DNA of 64,000 nucleotides from Symbiodinium natans (taxonomy: Eukaryota > Sar > Dinophyceae > Suessiales > Symbiodiniaceae): assembly GCA_905221605.1 (NCBI GenBank), contig CAJNDS010000069.1, positions 492,001-556,000 of the forward strand, given 5' to 3'. Shown piece after piece: positions 51,669-61,900 of the stretch. Made by a program: the position numbers and the translations under genes. The first letter of the stretch is position 1; the number at the start of each line of letters is the position of its first letter. Under the pieces are notes generated by a model. That model made no database searches, was not told the origin of the DNA, and saw nothing but the letters and a program-made list of their open reading frames with translations.

Positions 51669-51883
51669 CTTGTGAAGCAGCGAACCTTACCTACCAATGG
51701 CTTAAGAACCCCCCCCCGCTCCCAAAAGATAGAAAATCTTCTTTGTAAGGGTAACATAGGATTAGTATGATTTAGTATTTCTAGCAAAATAGTAGCTACC
51801 CTCCACGCGCACAGAGGCATGAAGCTGAGCTGAGGCAACAGGGAACATGCCTGCTGCAAAGGCGTGAAGTACAAAGACAAACC

Positions 51884-51957
51884 GCCCAAAGACCATGTAC
51901 CTTGCTACAAAAACTTTGGGCCCAAGTATGTAAAGTTGAGGCACATGGACCCGAAAG
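51884..51957. mobile_element. MITE-like element, family 5, diverged
   Basis: CCCAAAGACCATGTACCTTG and GAGGCACATGGACCC resemble the family-5 ends, around a short core with TTTGGGCCCAAG. Confidence 0.35.
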
Positions 51958-52031
51958 TAAACCTCATGTCCGGACCACCCCCCCAAACCCTAAACCCTAA
52001 ACACTAAACCCTAAACCCCAGATCAGTCCAC

Positions 52032-52073
52032 CTGATCTTGCACATGGTAGTGGTACACCGGAGTGGAGCTCTC
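52032..52073 (-). CDS. YHYH-gene exon: YHYH motif
   Basis: A 42-nt exon after TGCCAG|G reads ESSTPVYHYHVQDQ and ends at CAG|GTGGAC. With its neighbours it gives GPTPESSTPVYHYHVQDQAP, the core of the YHYH domain (metal-binding histidines inferred). The opposite strand is also open here but is a shadow. Confidence 0.7.
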
Positions 52074-52165
52074 CTGGCAGTGTTCTCAGCCTCTTCAGCC
52101 CAACGCCCTGGACTCCATGATCTATCCTTCCTCGAATATCAATATGTCTATAAATCAAGAAATAA

Positions 52166-52271
52166 ATATAATATAATATAATATAATATAATATAATATA
52201 ATATAATATAATATAATATAATATAATATAATATAATATAATATAATATAATATATATGTATGTATATATA
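52166..52271. repeat. ATAAT pentanucleotide microsatellite
   Basis: About 17 units of 5 bp, then TATATA, in a YHYH-gene intron. Confidence 0.9.
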
Positions 52272-52662
52272 TATTAGGGGGAAACCCTAAACCCTAATCC
52301 TTGGTTTGTGAGGGCGGCTTCAGTGCATCTTCCAAACAGGATACACGTCAAGCAAGGACCAGAACGCGTGGCTTAGGTGGATTCTAGCGAAGAAGAGCAA
52401 AGAACCCCCTACAAAACTAGAACTGCCCCACATGTGCCCTAAACTTGCGAGCTCTAAACTGAAACCTCCATATCACCCCTAAACCTCAAGAGCCCCAAAA
52501 CCCCAAACACCTCAACCCTAAACCCTGAATCCTACTATCCCTGAACCCCATCGTCCTCATGATCCCCAGGCCCTACAACCCCTCAACCCTATAATCCCTC
52601 AACCCTAAACCATGAAGTCAAAACAATCCTAGGGGCCCTACCACCTAAAGCTGACTGCAGTC

Positions 52663-52752
52663 CGGCGTTGGCCCAATGTGGGCACCGCAGGCGTCCAGCA
52701 GCGGCAGCTTGTTGTTCTCGTAGTCCTCCACAAACAGCGGACGCTGAGACTC
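52663..52752 (-). CDS. YHYH-gene exon: LDACGAHIGPTP block
   Basis: The exon contains ESQRPLFVEDYENNKLPLLD followed by ACGAHIGPTP. This is the LDxCGGHxGPTP signature that precedes the YHYH motif in that family. It ends at CCG|GACTGC (GA donor) in phase 0. Confidence 0.65.
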
Positions 52753-52860
52753 CAATACTCCCCAATTGAGTAAGGAAGGGATTTTGCAAATTCTAAATTC
52801 CAATTGAAAAAGGTTCCTGCAAAAAAAAGGTAGGAAGCCCAGTATGGCTTTAGGAGTATT

Positions 52861-52925
52861 CCCTAAACCCTAAACCCTAAACCCTAAACCCTAAACCCTA
52901 AACCCTAAACCCTAAACCCTAAACC
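52861..52925. repeat. CCCTAAA array in the YHYH gene
   Basis: Nine units lie between the NFGACGHSP and LDACGAH exons. Confidence 0.9.
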
Positions 52926-52946
52926 GAATTAGAGGGCATTGGAGCT

Positions 52947-53006
52947 TTGGGGAGTGCCCGCAGGCCCCGAAGTTGAGGCAATCCCAGTTCTGCTGCTGCT
53001 TGACCC
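52947..53006 (-). CDS. YHYH-gene exon
   Basis: After ATGGCAG|G the minus strand reads VKQQQNWDCLNFGACGHSP. The AG|G acceptor is strong. It directly precedes the LLDACGAH exon after a telomere-like array. Confidence 0.5.
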
Positions 53007-53041
53007 CTGCCATGCAAACCATCATAGCAGCCTAAACCCTA

Positions 53042-53153
53042 CCGGGTAGCCTTGTAATCATATTATAAATAGGGTGCCCGTTTCAGGGTTGGGTACATGA
53101 AAAGAAAGCCCAAAACCAAAAAAGGGCAAAAGGGAGCCACTGGGCTCCCAAGC
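53042..53153 (-). mobile_element. introner-like element, family 1
   Basis: A diverged family-1 copy of 112 bp. One end is intact (ACTGGGCTCCCAAG) and the other is decayed (CCGGGTAGCC). An exact 4-bp duplication CCTA flanks it at 53038-53041 and 53154-53157. It lies between two minus-strand exons of the YHYH gene and has the same orientation as the copy in the helicase gene. Confidence 0.7.
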
Positions 53154-53169
53154 CTACATCCTGAACACG

Positions 53170-53285
53170 AAGCCTTGTGGATGTGACCGGCGTCCTCCCA
53201 CTTGCCATAGATGTTGTAGCTCGTGACGACACCCACCTTCGTGGAGTGGCCGCCCGAGGCCTTGGCTGAACTGGACTTGACTATC
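53170..53285 (-). CDS. YHYH-gene exon
   Basis: The minus strand reads SGGHSTKVGVVTSYNIYGKW and then EDAGHIHKA. It is clearly coding in composition. The family-1 element at 53042-53153 follows about 20 bp downstream. Confidence 0.5.
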
Positions 53286-53301
53286 CTAAACCCAAAGCCA
53301 C

Positions 53302-53363
53302 GGTTTAGGGTTTAGGGTTTAGGGTTTAGGGTTTAGGGTTTAGGGTTTAGGGTTTAGGGTTTA
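53302..53363. repeat. TTTAGGG array in the YHYH gene
   Basis: Nine units in the opposite orientation to the array at 52861, only 380 bp away. Confidence 0.9.
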
Positions 53364-53539
53364 CTGATTTGGCTTTGGCTTAAGTTTTCTTGTTGTCGAT
53401 AAACAAAGCCTGCGATAACTTCAAGGACTCTGAACGCTGTAGGGCTTCTCTGGGTATTTCCCAAAGTACTGGGTGCTTTCCTCAATATACTCCTAAATAC
53501 TATAAAGCCCCCAAACAATTTGGAAACCCCGTGAAAAGT

Positions 53540-53604
53540 CTAGGGGCGCTGAACACACCTCTGGCGCGACATGAGGCACGAGGATGGACACGCTTCGAAG
53601 ATCT
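53540..53604 (-). CDS. putative exon of the YHYH gene
   Basis: AEIFEACPSSCLMSRQRCV is open on the minus strand in a non-repeat island. Its function is not recognised. Confidence 0.3.
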
Positions 53605-53629
53605 CAGCCGCTTAAAAGCAGGGCATGAA

Positions 53630-53741
53630 TGATTGGAATAGGGCTCCCAAGGCCGGAGGGGGGGGGGGGTGTTGATGGTACAATTTATGTAGAGACCATG
53701 AGGGAATACCATTCGTAATTATTCCGACCCCTATAGTAGTT
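53630..53741 (-). mobile_element. introner-like element, family 3, with an internal G tract
   Basis: GACCATGAGGGAATACCATT plus ATTATTCCGACCCCTATAG match the family-3 core. A run of 11 G has expanded inside it. It lies between YHYH-gene exons. Confidence 0.5.
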
Positions 53742-53799
53742 CAGAATGAAGCTGATTCTGTCTATACCGCCAGCACCACAATCTCACACGCTCACCCTC

Positions 53800-53862
53800 A
53801 CCAAGCCGTGCAGCGATAGCTGCTGTCACTAGGCTTCCCAACGCCACATCCCCAACCTAAAC
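53800..53862 (-). CDS. putative exon of the YHYH gene
   Basis: The minus strand reads ALGSLVTAAIAARLG and ends at TTG|GTGAGG, a good GT donor. The hydrophobic Ala-rich stretch could be a signal or membrane segment. Confidence 0.35.
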
Positions 53863-54093
53863 ACTGAACCCTAAACCAGCAATAAACTTCCTAAAAATGA
53901 AAACTGAGCCTTGTATCGACAGGAGCCCTAAACCCTGGCTACTCCGAGCCACACCTGGAAACCAGGAAGGAAACCTAATCCTATGAGCCCTTTCCACCCA
54001 GTCACCATATTCAGTTGAAAAAACCTTACCTTGGGTCCAGAGCTTCACACTTGGGAACAGTGGACAGCAGCCCAAAATCGCCTGCCGCCCTAG

Positions 54094-54160
54094 ACCCTAA
54101 ACCCTAAACCCTAAACCCTAAACCCTAAATCCTAAACCCTAAACCCTAAACCCTAAACAC
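54094..54160. repeat. CCCTAAA array in the YHYH gene
   Basis: Nine or so units, one variant, next to the DYHFHRS exon. Confidence 0.85.
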
Positions 54161-54169
54161 TGCAACCCT

Positions 54170-54219
54170 GCGGCTGAGTAGAGGCAAGCGAAGCTGCGAT
54201 GGAAGTGGTAGTCTCCTTG
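54170..54219 (-). CDS. YHYH-gene exon
   Basis: After ACCAAG|G the minus strand reads DYHFHRSFACLYSAAG. It is short, but it has a clear AG|G acceptor and a histidine-rich composition that fits the gene. Confidence 0.45.
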
Positions 54220-54539
54220 GTGGTCTACCTAATCCCTTAACACTCGGGTTTAGGGTTTAGGATGTGGGGTTTAGGGTTTAGGGTTTGGGGTTTGGGGTTT
54301 AGGGTTAAGGGTTTGGGGGTTTGCGGTTTAGGGCTTAGGGGTTGGGAAGATTTCACTCCCCTGGACCCCAGTGGAACCCCAAAGCTCGAAAACCTGGCTA
54401 CAAACCATGCTGCAGAAGGCCAGGGATTTCGGGTCCATCAGCGTTTAGGGCGTCGACTCCTAAAATCGCCTTCAACCCTCCTAAAGTAGTAGACGCAAGG
54501 GTTTGGGGTTTAAGACTTCTCTCACATCCCAAAGCACAA

Positions 54540-54632
54540 GAAATCTGCTCTCTTCTCAAGGTCAGGAAGCCCGTGTGACCACCGCAAGGGCCGACCACAC
54601 CGAAGTAGGTGTTGCCGACCGTGCGTGGGAAC
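54540..54632 (-). CDS. YHYH-gene exon
   Basis: After CTGTCAG|G the minus strand reads FPRTVGNTYFGVVGPCGGHT and then GFLTLRREQ. The frame stays open to 54398 (ILGVDALNADGPEIPG), so this may be one larger exon or two. Confidence 0.5.
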
Positions 54633-54989
54633 CTGACAGACCCTCATTGGTTTAGGGGTTGAAGTTTAGGACTTAAAAGGGCCCCAAACTCTAAACCCTC
54701 AGCCCTTACCTTTAAACCCTAAGCCAAATAATTGCCTCAAACCCTGCACTCTAAACCTCGAACCAGAAGGTTTAAACAATTGAAGCCGTACAGCGACTCT
54801 ACAAACCCTGTACTGAGATGGGGTTTCGAGGGGTTGTTCGTGGTCAGGGCTTTGACGGAGGGCGCCCCACCACCAGAGGAGTGCCATGAACTGCTAGGGA
54901 AGTACTTCAGGTCTCATGAACAGTATCGCGCCCCGACTGAAGCCATACCCCCTGCACCCACGTATCTGGCGGCCATGTGCTGTGGGTCA

Positions 54990-55240
54990 CTTTGGAGGCG
55001 TTGGGGCTCTGTCTACGAAGGGCACAGAAGGGCTGAGGGCGGACAGATTGCCAGTGTTTGCGGAGCTCTGCAGGCGCAAATGGGGGCCACAGAGTCCTAA
55101 GATCTCTTTCAGGCTGAAAGGCTCAATGTTGCACTTGTACGCCACATGGCGCTCGGCAATGCCAATGTCCTTGCCGCCCTCCTGCCAGGAGCCAGTACAG
55201 TCTCGGAAGCTTGTCGAAACCGTCACAACACGCTGTACAG
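54990..55240 (-). CDS. YHYH-gene exon (central region)
   Basis: The minus strand is open over about 80 codons and contains STSFRDCTGSWQEGGKDIGI and AERHVAYKCNIEPFSLKEIL. Another frame just upstream (NVYYFNDVPEGTNLYSV) is also open, so the 5' edge may hold a frameshift or a hidden splice site. Confidence 0.45.
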
Positions 55241-55479
55241 GTTCGTCCCTTCCGGCACATCATTGAAGTAATACACATTAGACTGTCGAACCCTCGCCGA
55301 GTTGAAGTGGGCCAAGCTTCTTTCTAAGATGAGAAATCATGATGGCCAAGCATTTTGAACCCACAAGACACAAGCGTCTGCCCCATGACGAGTAAGGACG
55401 CAGGGCACGAAACAAAACCTGTGGTGAACCACCTCCCAAAAAACGTTGTCAAAGACGTAAAGGCTACATGCTGAAAGAT

Positions 55480-55609
55480 GCATACATAGGTACATATATA
55501 CACAAGTAAATGAATAAATAAATCAATAAATAAATAAACAAACACATATAAATATAAAACCTACATGAATAGACAAATAAATACACAATATGTATATATA
55601 TATATATAC

Positions 55610-55657
<48 letters not shown>

Positions 55658-55790
55658 ATATATACATATATATATATATGTTTGTGCGTGTGTGTGCGCG
55701 TGTTGTTTGTTCACATATTTATGTATTTCCACATATCTCTGTACATGAGCATATCTGTATATAGAATATACATATATATATACACACATG
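55480..55790. repeat. AT-rich microsatellite cluster
   Basis: TATACA/TATATA and AAATAAAT repeats over 300 bp. Open frames here (Tyr/Ile repeats) are artefacts. Confidence 0.9.
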
Positions 55791-55871
55791 CATGTAGTAT
55801 GCTTTTCGAAAGCCGCCATGCAGCAGGTTTCAAGCTCAGTGTGTAGGGCGGCATAGACTCGACGAAGAACC
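55790..55871 (-). CDS. putative exon near the YHYH gene
   Basis: RRVYAALHTELETCCMAAFE is open on the minus strand. An AT-rich microsatellite follows directly. Gene membership is inferred. Confidence 0.3.
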
Positions 55872-56001
55872 AGATACTTGAATCTAAACCCCTCAGCTCT
55901 AAAACCCAAAAGACGCCTCACTCTGCACCCTCTCAGCATCCAAAACCCTAAACCCTCTCTTCGAGCCCCCCCCCCCCCTGCTCCCCTGAACCCCAAACCC
56001 C

Positions 56002-56083
56002 GAAGCGGGGGCCGTGTCGTAGACCAGAGTCGGGTCGGAGCATCCCCAGTTGGAGATGATGTTGCTCTGCTGATCGGTGAAGC
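56002..56083 (-). CDS. YHYH-gene exon
   Basis: The exon begins after GGCAG|G and reads FTDQQSNIISNWGCSDPTLV, then YDTAP. The AG|G acceptor is clear; the donor lies near 56000 in decayed repeats. Confidence 0.55.
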
Positions 56084-56689
56084 CTGCCTAGCCGCGGCTT
56101 TGGCTTGTGAACAGGGTTTAGACTAATTAGGTTGGCCCTAGAAACCCTCTGAACAAGGTTCCTCAATAAGATTCTCTTAGACCCCCAAAAAAGAAAAATC
56201 TAAACCCTAAACCCGAAATCCAAACCCTAGACCCTAGTTTCTGGGGCTGCCCTGGGACCTTGGCAGCAGATCCTAGCCTTAAGTCATGATTCCGTGCTTT
56301 GAGCTTTGGGGCTCAGGGTTGGGGTTTAGGGCTTAGGGCGTAGGGTTTAGCGATTAGAGCAAACTCAAGCATCTCAACCGAAAAAGCTCCAACAGATCTG
56401 AGCAGCTGAGCATGAAGCTTCACAAAGCCCTCTCATCCTTGAGCCCTCTCTGAAGGCACCAATATGGTTCTTGCTTGGGTTAGCTATATGGGGTTCCAGT
56501 CTAGTACACCAAAAGGGTACTGCATCGGGACCCTTTTGGTAAACCCAGACCCCGAAAACCGAAACTTAAACCCTGGAGGTCCCCCCGCAAAACCCATGGA
56601 ATCCGAACCATAAGCCCTAAACCCTAAATCCTGAACCCTAAGCCCCTAACCCTCAACCCCTAACCCTTAACCCTCAACCCTAAACTGTC

Positions 56690-56752
56690 ACCGCCTCAAA
56701 GGGCCCGTAGATGTGAGCATTGGCGGCAATCGTCCCCTCGGCTGGATCAAAG
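56690..56752 (-). CDS. YHYH-gene exon (N-terminal part, probable)
   Basis: After CCCAAG the minus strand reads FDPAEGTIAANAHIYGPFEA, then VTV. It reads like a secreted or surface domain and fits directly before the GFTDQQSN exon. Gene membership is inferred from strand and order. Confidence 0.5.
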
Positions 56753-56954
56753 CTTGGGCTAGGCCTCGGGTTAACTCGGTTTAGGGATCAGGGACATGTG
56801 GTCCATTGCATTCTGCAATGTTCATCCTCTCTCTCTCTCTCTCTCTGCCTCTCTTGCTCCCTCTATGAGTGTAGACTGACACATTGATGCGCCACCGAAA
56901 GTTACCCTAAACCCGAAGCCCTCAGGCCATGAAGCCTAGAAATCCTTTCAGGGC

Positions 56955-57046
56955 CTATGTTGAAGCCCAGCAACCCCTGCCGAGATCAGCTCGTGGCTCA
57001 ATGTTTCGGTTCCCGAAACTGTGGTGCATCCGACATCCCCCAGCCT
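56955..57046 (-). CDS. orphan exon candidate
   Basis: The minus strand reads GGCRMHHSFGNRNIEPRADL then GRGCW. A second minus frame is also open. Confidence 0.33.
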
Positions 57047-57267
57047 GGGCCATCTAGGGTTCCAAGCTTGGGCCCTTTTTTGGGGGTCCCTTGTTATATA
57101 ACCCTTGTATACGCTGTATAGAATGAGGACCCATGCTTCGAATCCCCATACAAGGGCAAGGGGCCACACTAAGGGCCCATGGTTTCCGACCAGTTGGGTC
57201 GGAGTCCTCGTTTTGGATGGCAGCGTTTGGGGTTCAGGGCCTAGGGTTTAGGGATTCGCGCAGATTG

Positions 57268-57335
57268 CAGGTTAGAACTTGCCCAGGAAGTCGACTCCTG
57301 TTGGGAAGCGATTGCGGATGCAATGGGTCTTAAAT
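57268..57335 (-). CDS. orphan exon candidate
   Basis: HCIRNRFPTGVDFLGKF followed by a stop on the minus strand. Confidence 0.3.
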
Positions 57336-57721
57336 TATGGTGGCGGTCCCCGACCCTACGCCCTGACCCTAAACCCTAACCCGAACAAGCCATAGCTACA
57401 TCAGAAAACCTCCTCCCGGACCCCTCTGATCAGGGGGCTCTGGCTGTAGGGTTTGAGGTTCATAGACGCATCTAGAATCGCCCAAAACAACCTTGAGTCC
57501 CCCCCTCAACCAAAGGTCCCATTCCTGACCAATCCCAGCACCAACTTGGTTTGGGGGGCTCAGGGTTTAGGTGTGTGTACTCCTGAGTCTCCTGAGAACC
57601 TTTTGGGGGACACACAGCTGCATGCAACAACCCTTCAACCCGCAAAGGTTTAAGGCTCGGGGTCTCGGACCCTAAGCCCTAAACCCTACACCCTAAACCC
57701 CAAACCCAACACCCCCTGCCT

Positions 57722-57800
57722 AAAGCCTGTCTGCGGCCAAACAGCAGCCTTGCGCCGCACGGAGGACTTGCACAAGTGGGGTTCGTGCCTTGCTGCGCTG
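57722..57800 (-). CDS. orphan exon candidate
   Basis: SKARTPLVQVLRAAQGCCLA on the minus strand. Confidence 0.28.
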
Positions 57801-57966
57801 GGTTTAGGCTTTGGGGTAGAGGGTTTATAGGGCTTAGGGTGTCATCGCGGATGAGGGTTTAGGATGTTGGGTGAGACAAGATGCGAATGGCAAGTCCTAA
57901 CTACATGTTTAGGGTTCAGGGTGTAGGGCAACCCAGGGCGTGTTCCCACAGCTGGTGTGAAAGCAG

Positions 57967-58011
57967 CCCTAAACCCTAAACCCTAAACCCTAAACCCTAA
58001 ACCCTAAAGCT
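57967..58011. repeat. CCCTAAA array
   Basis: Six perfect units. Confidence 0.85.
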
Positions 58012-58021
58012 TTCTGGGCCG

Positions 58022-58085
58022 CAGGCATCCGGCCGTGGTGCCACCGTCGGTCGGGGGGCCGCCATTACCTTAACGAAGTCTTCGG
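58022..58085 (-). CDS. orphan exon candidate
   Basis: EDFVKVMAAPRPTVAPRPDA on the minus strand, with a possible donor AAG|GTAATG. Confidence 0.28.
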
Positions 58086-58134
58086 TAAGTTTGAAGGGGC
58101 TTGAAATTTCGGGGTTCGCTCTAAACCCTAAACC

Positions 58135-58233
58135 TGGGATGTTCCCCCTTCTACGAACAGCCCTTAATAGGGATTCTAGTACCCCCTATTATAACCCCGA
58201 TAAAGGACGGTTAGTATAAGGGGGGACATCCCG
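58135..58233. mobile_element. MITE-like element, family 2
   Basis: TGGGATGTTCCCCCTTCTAC at the left mirrors GTATAAGGGGGGACATCCCG at the right. It is the third copy of the family and lies in repeat-rich DNA between coding islands. Confidence 0.6.
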
Positions 58234-58944
58234 ACCCCAAACCCCGAAACCTCAACTCCGACACCATGAAAGCCTCGCTCCTTGGCGGCTGCAACAAGGG
58301 TTAAAGTATAGGTGCTTCTTCAGAACGGACGGCGCTGAAGCAACCACTCGTTGCAGAGGGTTTGGCTATCACCACCCCCCCCCCCCCTCCCCCAAGAAAA
58401 ACATATGTACACTGAGGGCTAAACCCCGAAACCCTCAGACCCAAACCCTAAACCAAGCTGGGGGGGAACCTGCCCTGAAAGCTAAACGCCACGCCCTCTG
58501 AAGCAAAAAGCCCCCAAAGCCCACAACCGAAAGCCACACAAGCCCTAAACTCCAACTCCCTAAAGACCTCAACCCTACCCCCCAAGGCCTGCAACGACCT
58601 CAACCCTAAGCCTAAGCCCTAAACTGTAAACCGTAAACCCGAAACTGTAAACCCTAAACCCTGAAGCCGAAAGCCTAAACCCTTTAACCCTAAACCCTAA
58701 ACCCTAAACCCTGGCCGAGATGCCGCAACCGTCGGGTGGTGGCCCGATGCCTGGAAGAAATAGGATCCGGTCTCTGAGGCACCCTACGTAAATCTTGGAG
58801 GTTTTAGGGTTTGGGGTTTGGAGTTTAGACTTTAGGGTTGATTTAGGGTCTAGGGTTTAGGGTTTGGAGTTAGGGTTGATTTAGGGTCTAGGTGGTTTAG
58901 GGTTTGGGGTTTGGGGTTTGGGCCAAAAGCGTAAACCCCGAAAA

Positions 58945-59085
58945 ACCCCATTCTGAGGCACAAAAGAGACAAACCCCGAATCCTACTCAGCCCCCAGCGT
59001 CGAAACGATTCACATTTGGTTGCAAGTGTGCTTGCTTGGTTTGCAGTCAGTCCTTCGAACCATACATCCGCATCGGCAGCCCTAA
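58945..59085 (-). CDS. orphan exon candidate
   Basis: The minus strand reads ADADVWFEGLTANQASTLAT then KCESFRRWGLSRIRG. Confidence 0.36.
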
Positions 59086-59127
59086 ACCCCAAACCCGAAA
59101 ACCCGAAAACCCTAAACCCTAAGTCGG

Positions 59128-59212
59128 TGCCATGACGCCTTGGCCCCACGTTACTCCATGGCCGGAGCAGTCCTGGCTGAGCACCTCGCATGCGGGTTTC
59201 AAATGCGGGCCC
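59128..59212 (-). CDS. orphan exon candidate
   Basis: The minus strand reads PHLKPACEVLSQDCSGHGVT then WGQGVMAPT. Confidence 0.4.
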
Positions 59213-59449
59213 TGGACCCTAAACTCTAAGCCCAATAAAAAGCTCAACCGAAAGCCTAAAATCCTCAGCCCTCAATGCCTAAATGCCAGTTTCTGCCAAA
59301 AAGGGCCGCATAAGGTCCTTCAAACAAACCATATAAACTCCTGTCTCAGTGCTTAACTAAGGCCATAAGCACCCAAAGAATCGGGAGCTTAGGGTTTACG
59401 GTTTAGGGTTTAGGGTAACCTTACAAGCTATAAACCCTAAACTGTAAAC

Positions 59450-59566
59450 GCTGTTCTTCTTCCGGCCTTGTTCACTGCCACAGCCGCCAGGGTCCACGCA
59501 CGGATCGGGCCCATTCTCGCCGTCAGGGAGAGCACTGAGCACGGAATCCCCGAAAGACCTTGAGCC
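59450..59566 (-). CDS. orphan exon with both splice sites
   Basis: A 117-nt segment between TTCCAG|G and AGC|GTTTAC reads SFGDSVLSALPDGENGPDPC then VDPGGCGSEQGRK. Phase 0 at both ends. Confidence 0.48.
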
Positions 59567-59911
59567 CTGGAATAGCAGCCACGCCACTGGAGGGTTGAAA
59601 ACGTTGAGCCCTACACGCTAAACCCTAAACCCTACACCCTAAATCCTAAGCCCTAAGCCCTAAACCCTAACCCTCAACCATAAACCCCAAAAAACTCCTC
59701 CCATTTGGATAAGGGGGGATCTGAGGCCTTCGAGTTGAACCTTCTTTCCGGGGCTTCGCGCTTCTATGGATGTAGCGGGGTTTACTGAACTTACGTTGCC
59801 CTAAGCAAAGCCCGTTTGCAAAAAACTCTACGGGAGTGCACTATAAACCCTAAGCCCTAAACCCTAAACGTGGAGGCCCGCAGCAGATAGGTCTGATAAC
59901 TCAGACCTGTA

Positions 59912-59991
59912 GGACGTAGGGTTGGAAAGGCTTCGCTGGTTCGGCATCGTCCCTTCGGCGACTCTGTGCCTGAACTGTACAACGTAGGGGC
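59912..59991 (-). CDS. exon after a family-3 element
   Basis: It starts after TTATAG|G at the element end. Several minus frames are open; the phase-compatible one reads APTLYSSGTESPKGRCRTSE. Confidence 0.35.
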
Positions 59992-60091
59992 CTATAATTG
60001 ATTAGAACAGGGTTTTGGGGGTTATTAAGGTAGATCTATATAGGGACCATCAGGGAATACCATTAATGATTCTTCCGACCCCTATATTAAC
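59992..60091 (-). mobile_element. introner-like element, family 3, acting as a 100-nt intron
   Basis: On the minus strand the element starts GTTAATATAGGGG and ends CAATTATAG followed by G. It separates two open, phase-compatible segments (FLNSTQEMRKD before, APTLYSSGTESP after). The core GGGACCATCAGGGAATACC is shared with three other copies here. All four lie in the same orientation. Confidence 0.6.
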
Positions 60092-60175
60092 ATCCTTCCT
60101 CATCTCCTGGGTGCTGTTCAAAAACCGAGTGCGGCCCTGCAAAATGTCAACCTTCTCAATCTCACAATCCCCATA
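60092..60175 (-). CDS. exon before a family-3 element
   Basis: The minus strand reads DCEIEKVDILQGRTRFLNST then QEMRKD and ends at GAT|GTTAAT, the first bases of the element. Confidence 0.45.
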
Positions 60176-60439
60176 CTCCCTTCCCCCTAGTATTAAAGCC
60201 CCCCCACTCCTAGTATTTAGACACCCCCGAAACCCCCAAAGGGTTTCTACTATTAGAGGGGGCGCGGGGTTCTTATGGGCTCACCTAGGCCTAGCCTTAC
60301 CGCTCCGCGGAAGCTGGCTCCGGCACGAAAAACTCCTAAACCCGTTAACCCTAAACCACTGCCATGGGCCGAACATGTTCAAGGAACTTCGAACACTTCG
60401 GAGGAACCCTGAACCCTAAACCCTAAAACCCCCCCGTGT

Positions 60440-60510
60440 TTCATGATGCGACCCTTGCCAAGGCATCAAACTCTTTGAGGTGAGCCTCATGGGAAGAACT
60501 AAGAGCTGCA
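60440..60510 (-). CDS. orphan exon candidate
   Basis: AALSSSHEAHLKEFDALARV then AS and TGA on the minus strand; possibly a terminal exon. Confidence 0.38.
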
Positions 60511-60559
60511 GTGGGTTATTCAGGCTCTAGGAGAACATTGAGGGTGTAGACCCATTTAT

Positions 60560-60720
60560 GCTTAGGGCTTAGCTGGGGGCTACCGATGCCCATCTCGGGC
60601 TGAGAGTTCGAACGGGTGAGCCAGCTATGAACATGTACCTTGATCGAAGAAACAAAGCCATAGCCATCCATAGCTCGAATCGAAGCCGACAGCGTAAACC
60701 CTGAGCCCGACATGGCACTT
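60560..60720 (-). CDS. orphan exon candidate
   Basis: The minus strand reads GSGFTLSASIRAMDGYGFVS then SIKVHVHSWLTRSNSQPEMG. Confidence 0.35.
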
Positions 60721-61799
60721 TGCCCTATCGTCAAAAGCTCTGCATGCTCGACAACCTATACCAAGTCTGAACCTACACCTCCTCACAAGTGCTACATACA
60801 GCTCGGTCAAAGACAGGTTCCACCAAAAAGCGAACTGACCCGTTCCCGCGCACTAACCCTTTACCCCCCCCCCCATCTGCCCATCCATCTCTTGGACACC
60901 TAGATTTCTTACCAATGGCTCGTAGGGAATGCAGGAATGACCTTGTCCAGCAATCCCTAGAAAACCGTTCAAAGAAACCTACCAGTAGAGTAATCATTCA
61001 TTCCCCCATTTTCCACAAGACCCATTCTCGTAGGCCAGGACTTTCGTGTGCTGCGGGTCTTGAGACTGCAGTACCCACTCAGGTGCTATAGCCTCAGTCT
61101 GGTACAAGCGGTTGGCCCCTTATGAATATTGACAGACATAGTACTTCTAAACACAGTAAAGGTAGAACAAAATAAATAGCCCCATGTCCTACAAAGCAGG
61201 AATTTGGTGGATCTCGTGCACAAGCGGACGGACGGCGGACCATTGATATTATCATGGCTCTATGCCACCGTGAGAACATTTTGAGAATTGGATCGGTCAC
61301 AGAGCCCCTCCCACCTCCATGAGCCCTCCTTCTTCGGGGTTCAAGGGGGGGTATGTAACCCAAGCTTCCCTAATACTCCCCAATACTCCCTAAGGCGCCC
61401 GAAGCTTCCCCAAGGTTTTCTAGGTACCTACTCCCCCTGTTGCTCTGCCTAACAGCCCCCCCAACTTTCCTGCGCACGAGGACACAAAAGGCACCCAAGG
61501 CTGTCGGAAGCAAGCTTCGGTCTAGGGTTTCGGGTTTAGGGTTTAAGGTACCCTATGAACCCTAAAACCCAAACCCCAAACCCTAAACCCCATGCGTCAG
61601 GCAGGGAATCACTCATCGCTCTCACACTTTCAAAAACCTCGACCCTCAAATCCGAAACCCTAAACCTAAACCTACGTCGCGAACCCACCCCGAACGCTAA
61701 ACACCAAGACTTTAACCACTCACCCGCAACACTAAACCCTTAAATGGTGAACTAACCCCAGACCGTGAAGCCCAAACTCCAGGCAGCAAACCCATAAAA

Positions 61800-61900
61800 C
61801 ATTACGACTGTGAAGCCGTCCTGAAACTATCTTGGGCCCAGTGTCGCCACCAGCACTGCCACGCAAGGGATGACTCCGAGGCACTGCCCCACACGCCTCC
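61800..61900 (-). CDS. orphan exon candidate
   Basis: GVWGSASESSLAWQCWWRHW then AQDSFRTASQ on the minus strand. Confidence 0.28.

Noticed and set aside
52018-52119. Plus-strand frame ending in PTPWTP and a stop
   Set aside because: It is antisense to the YHYH exon, which joins its neighbours in phase.
55523-55846. Tyr/Ile-rich frames
   Set aside because: They translate TATACA-type microsatellites.
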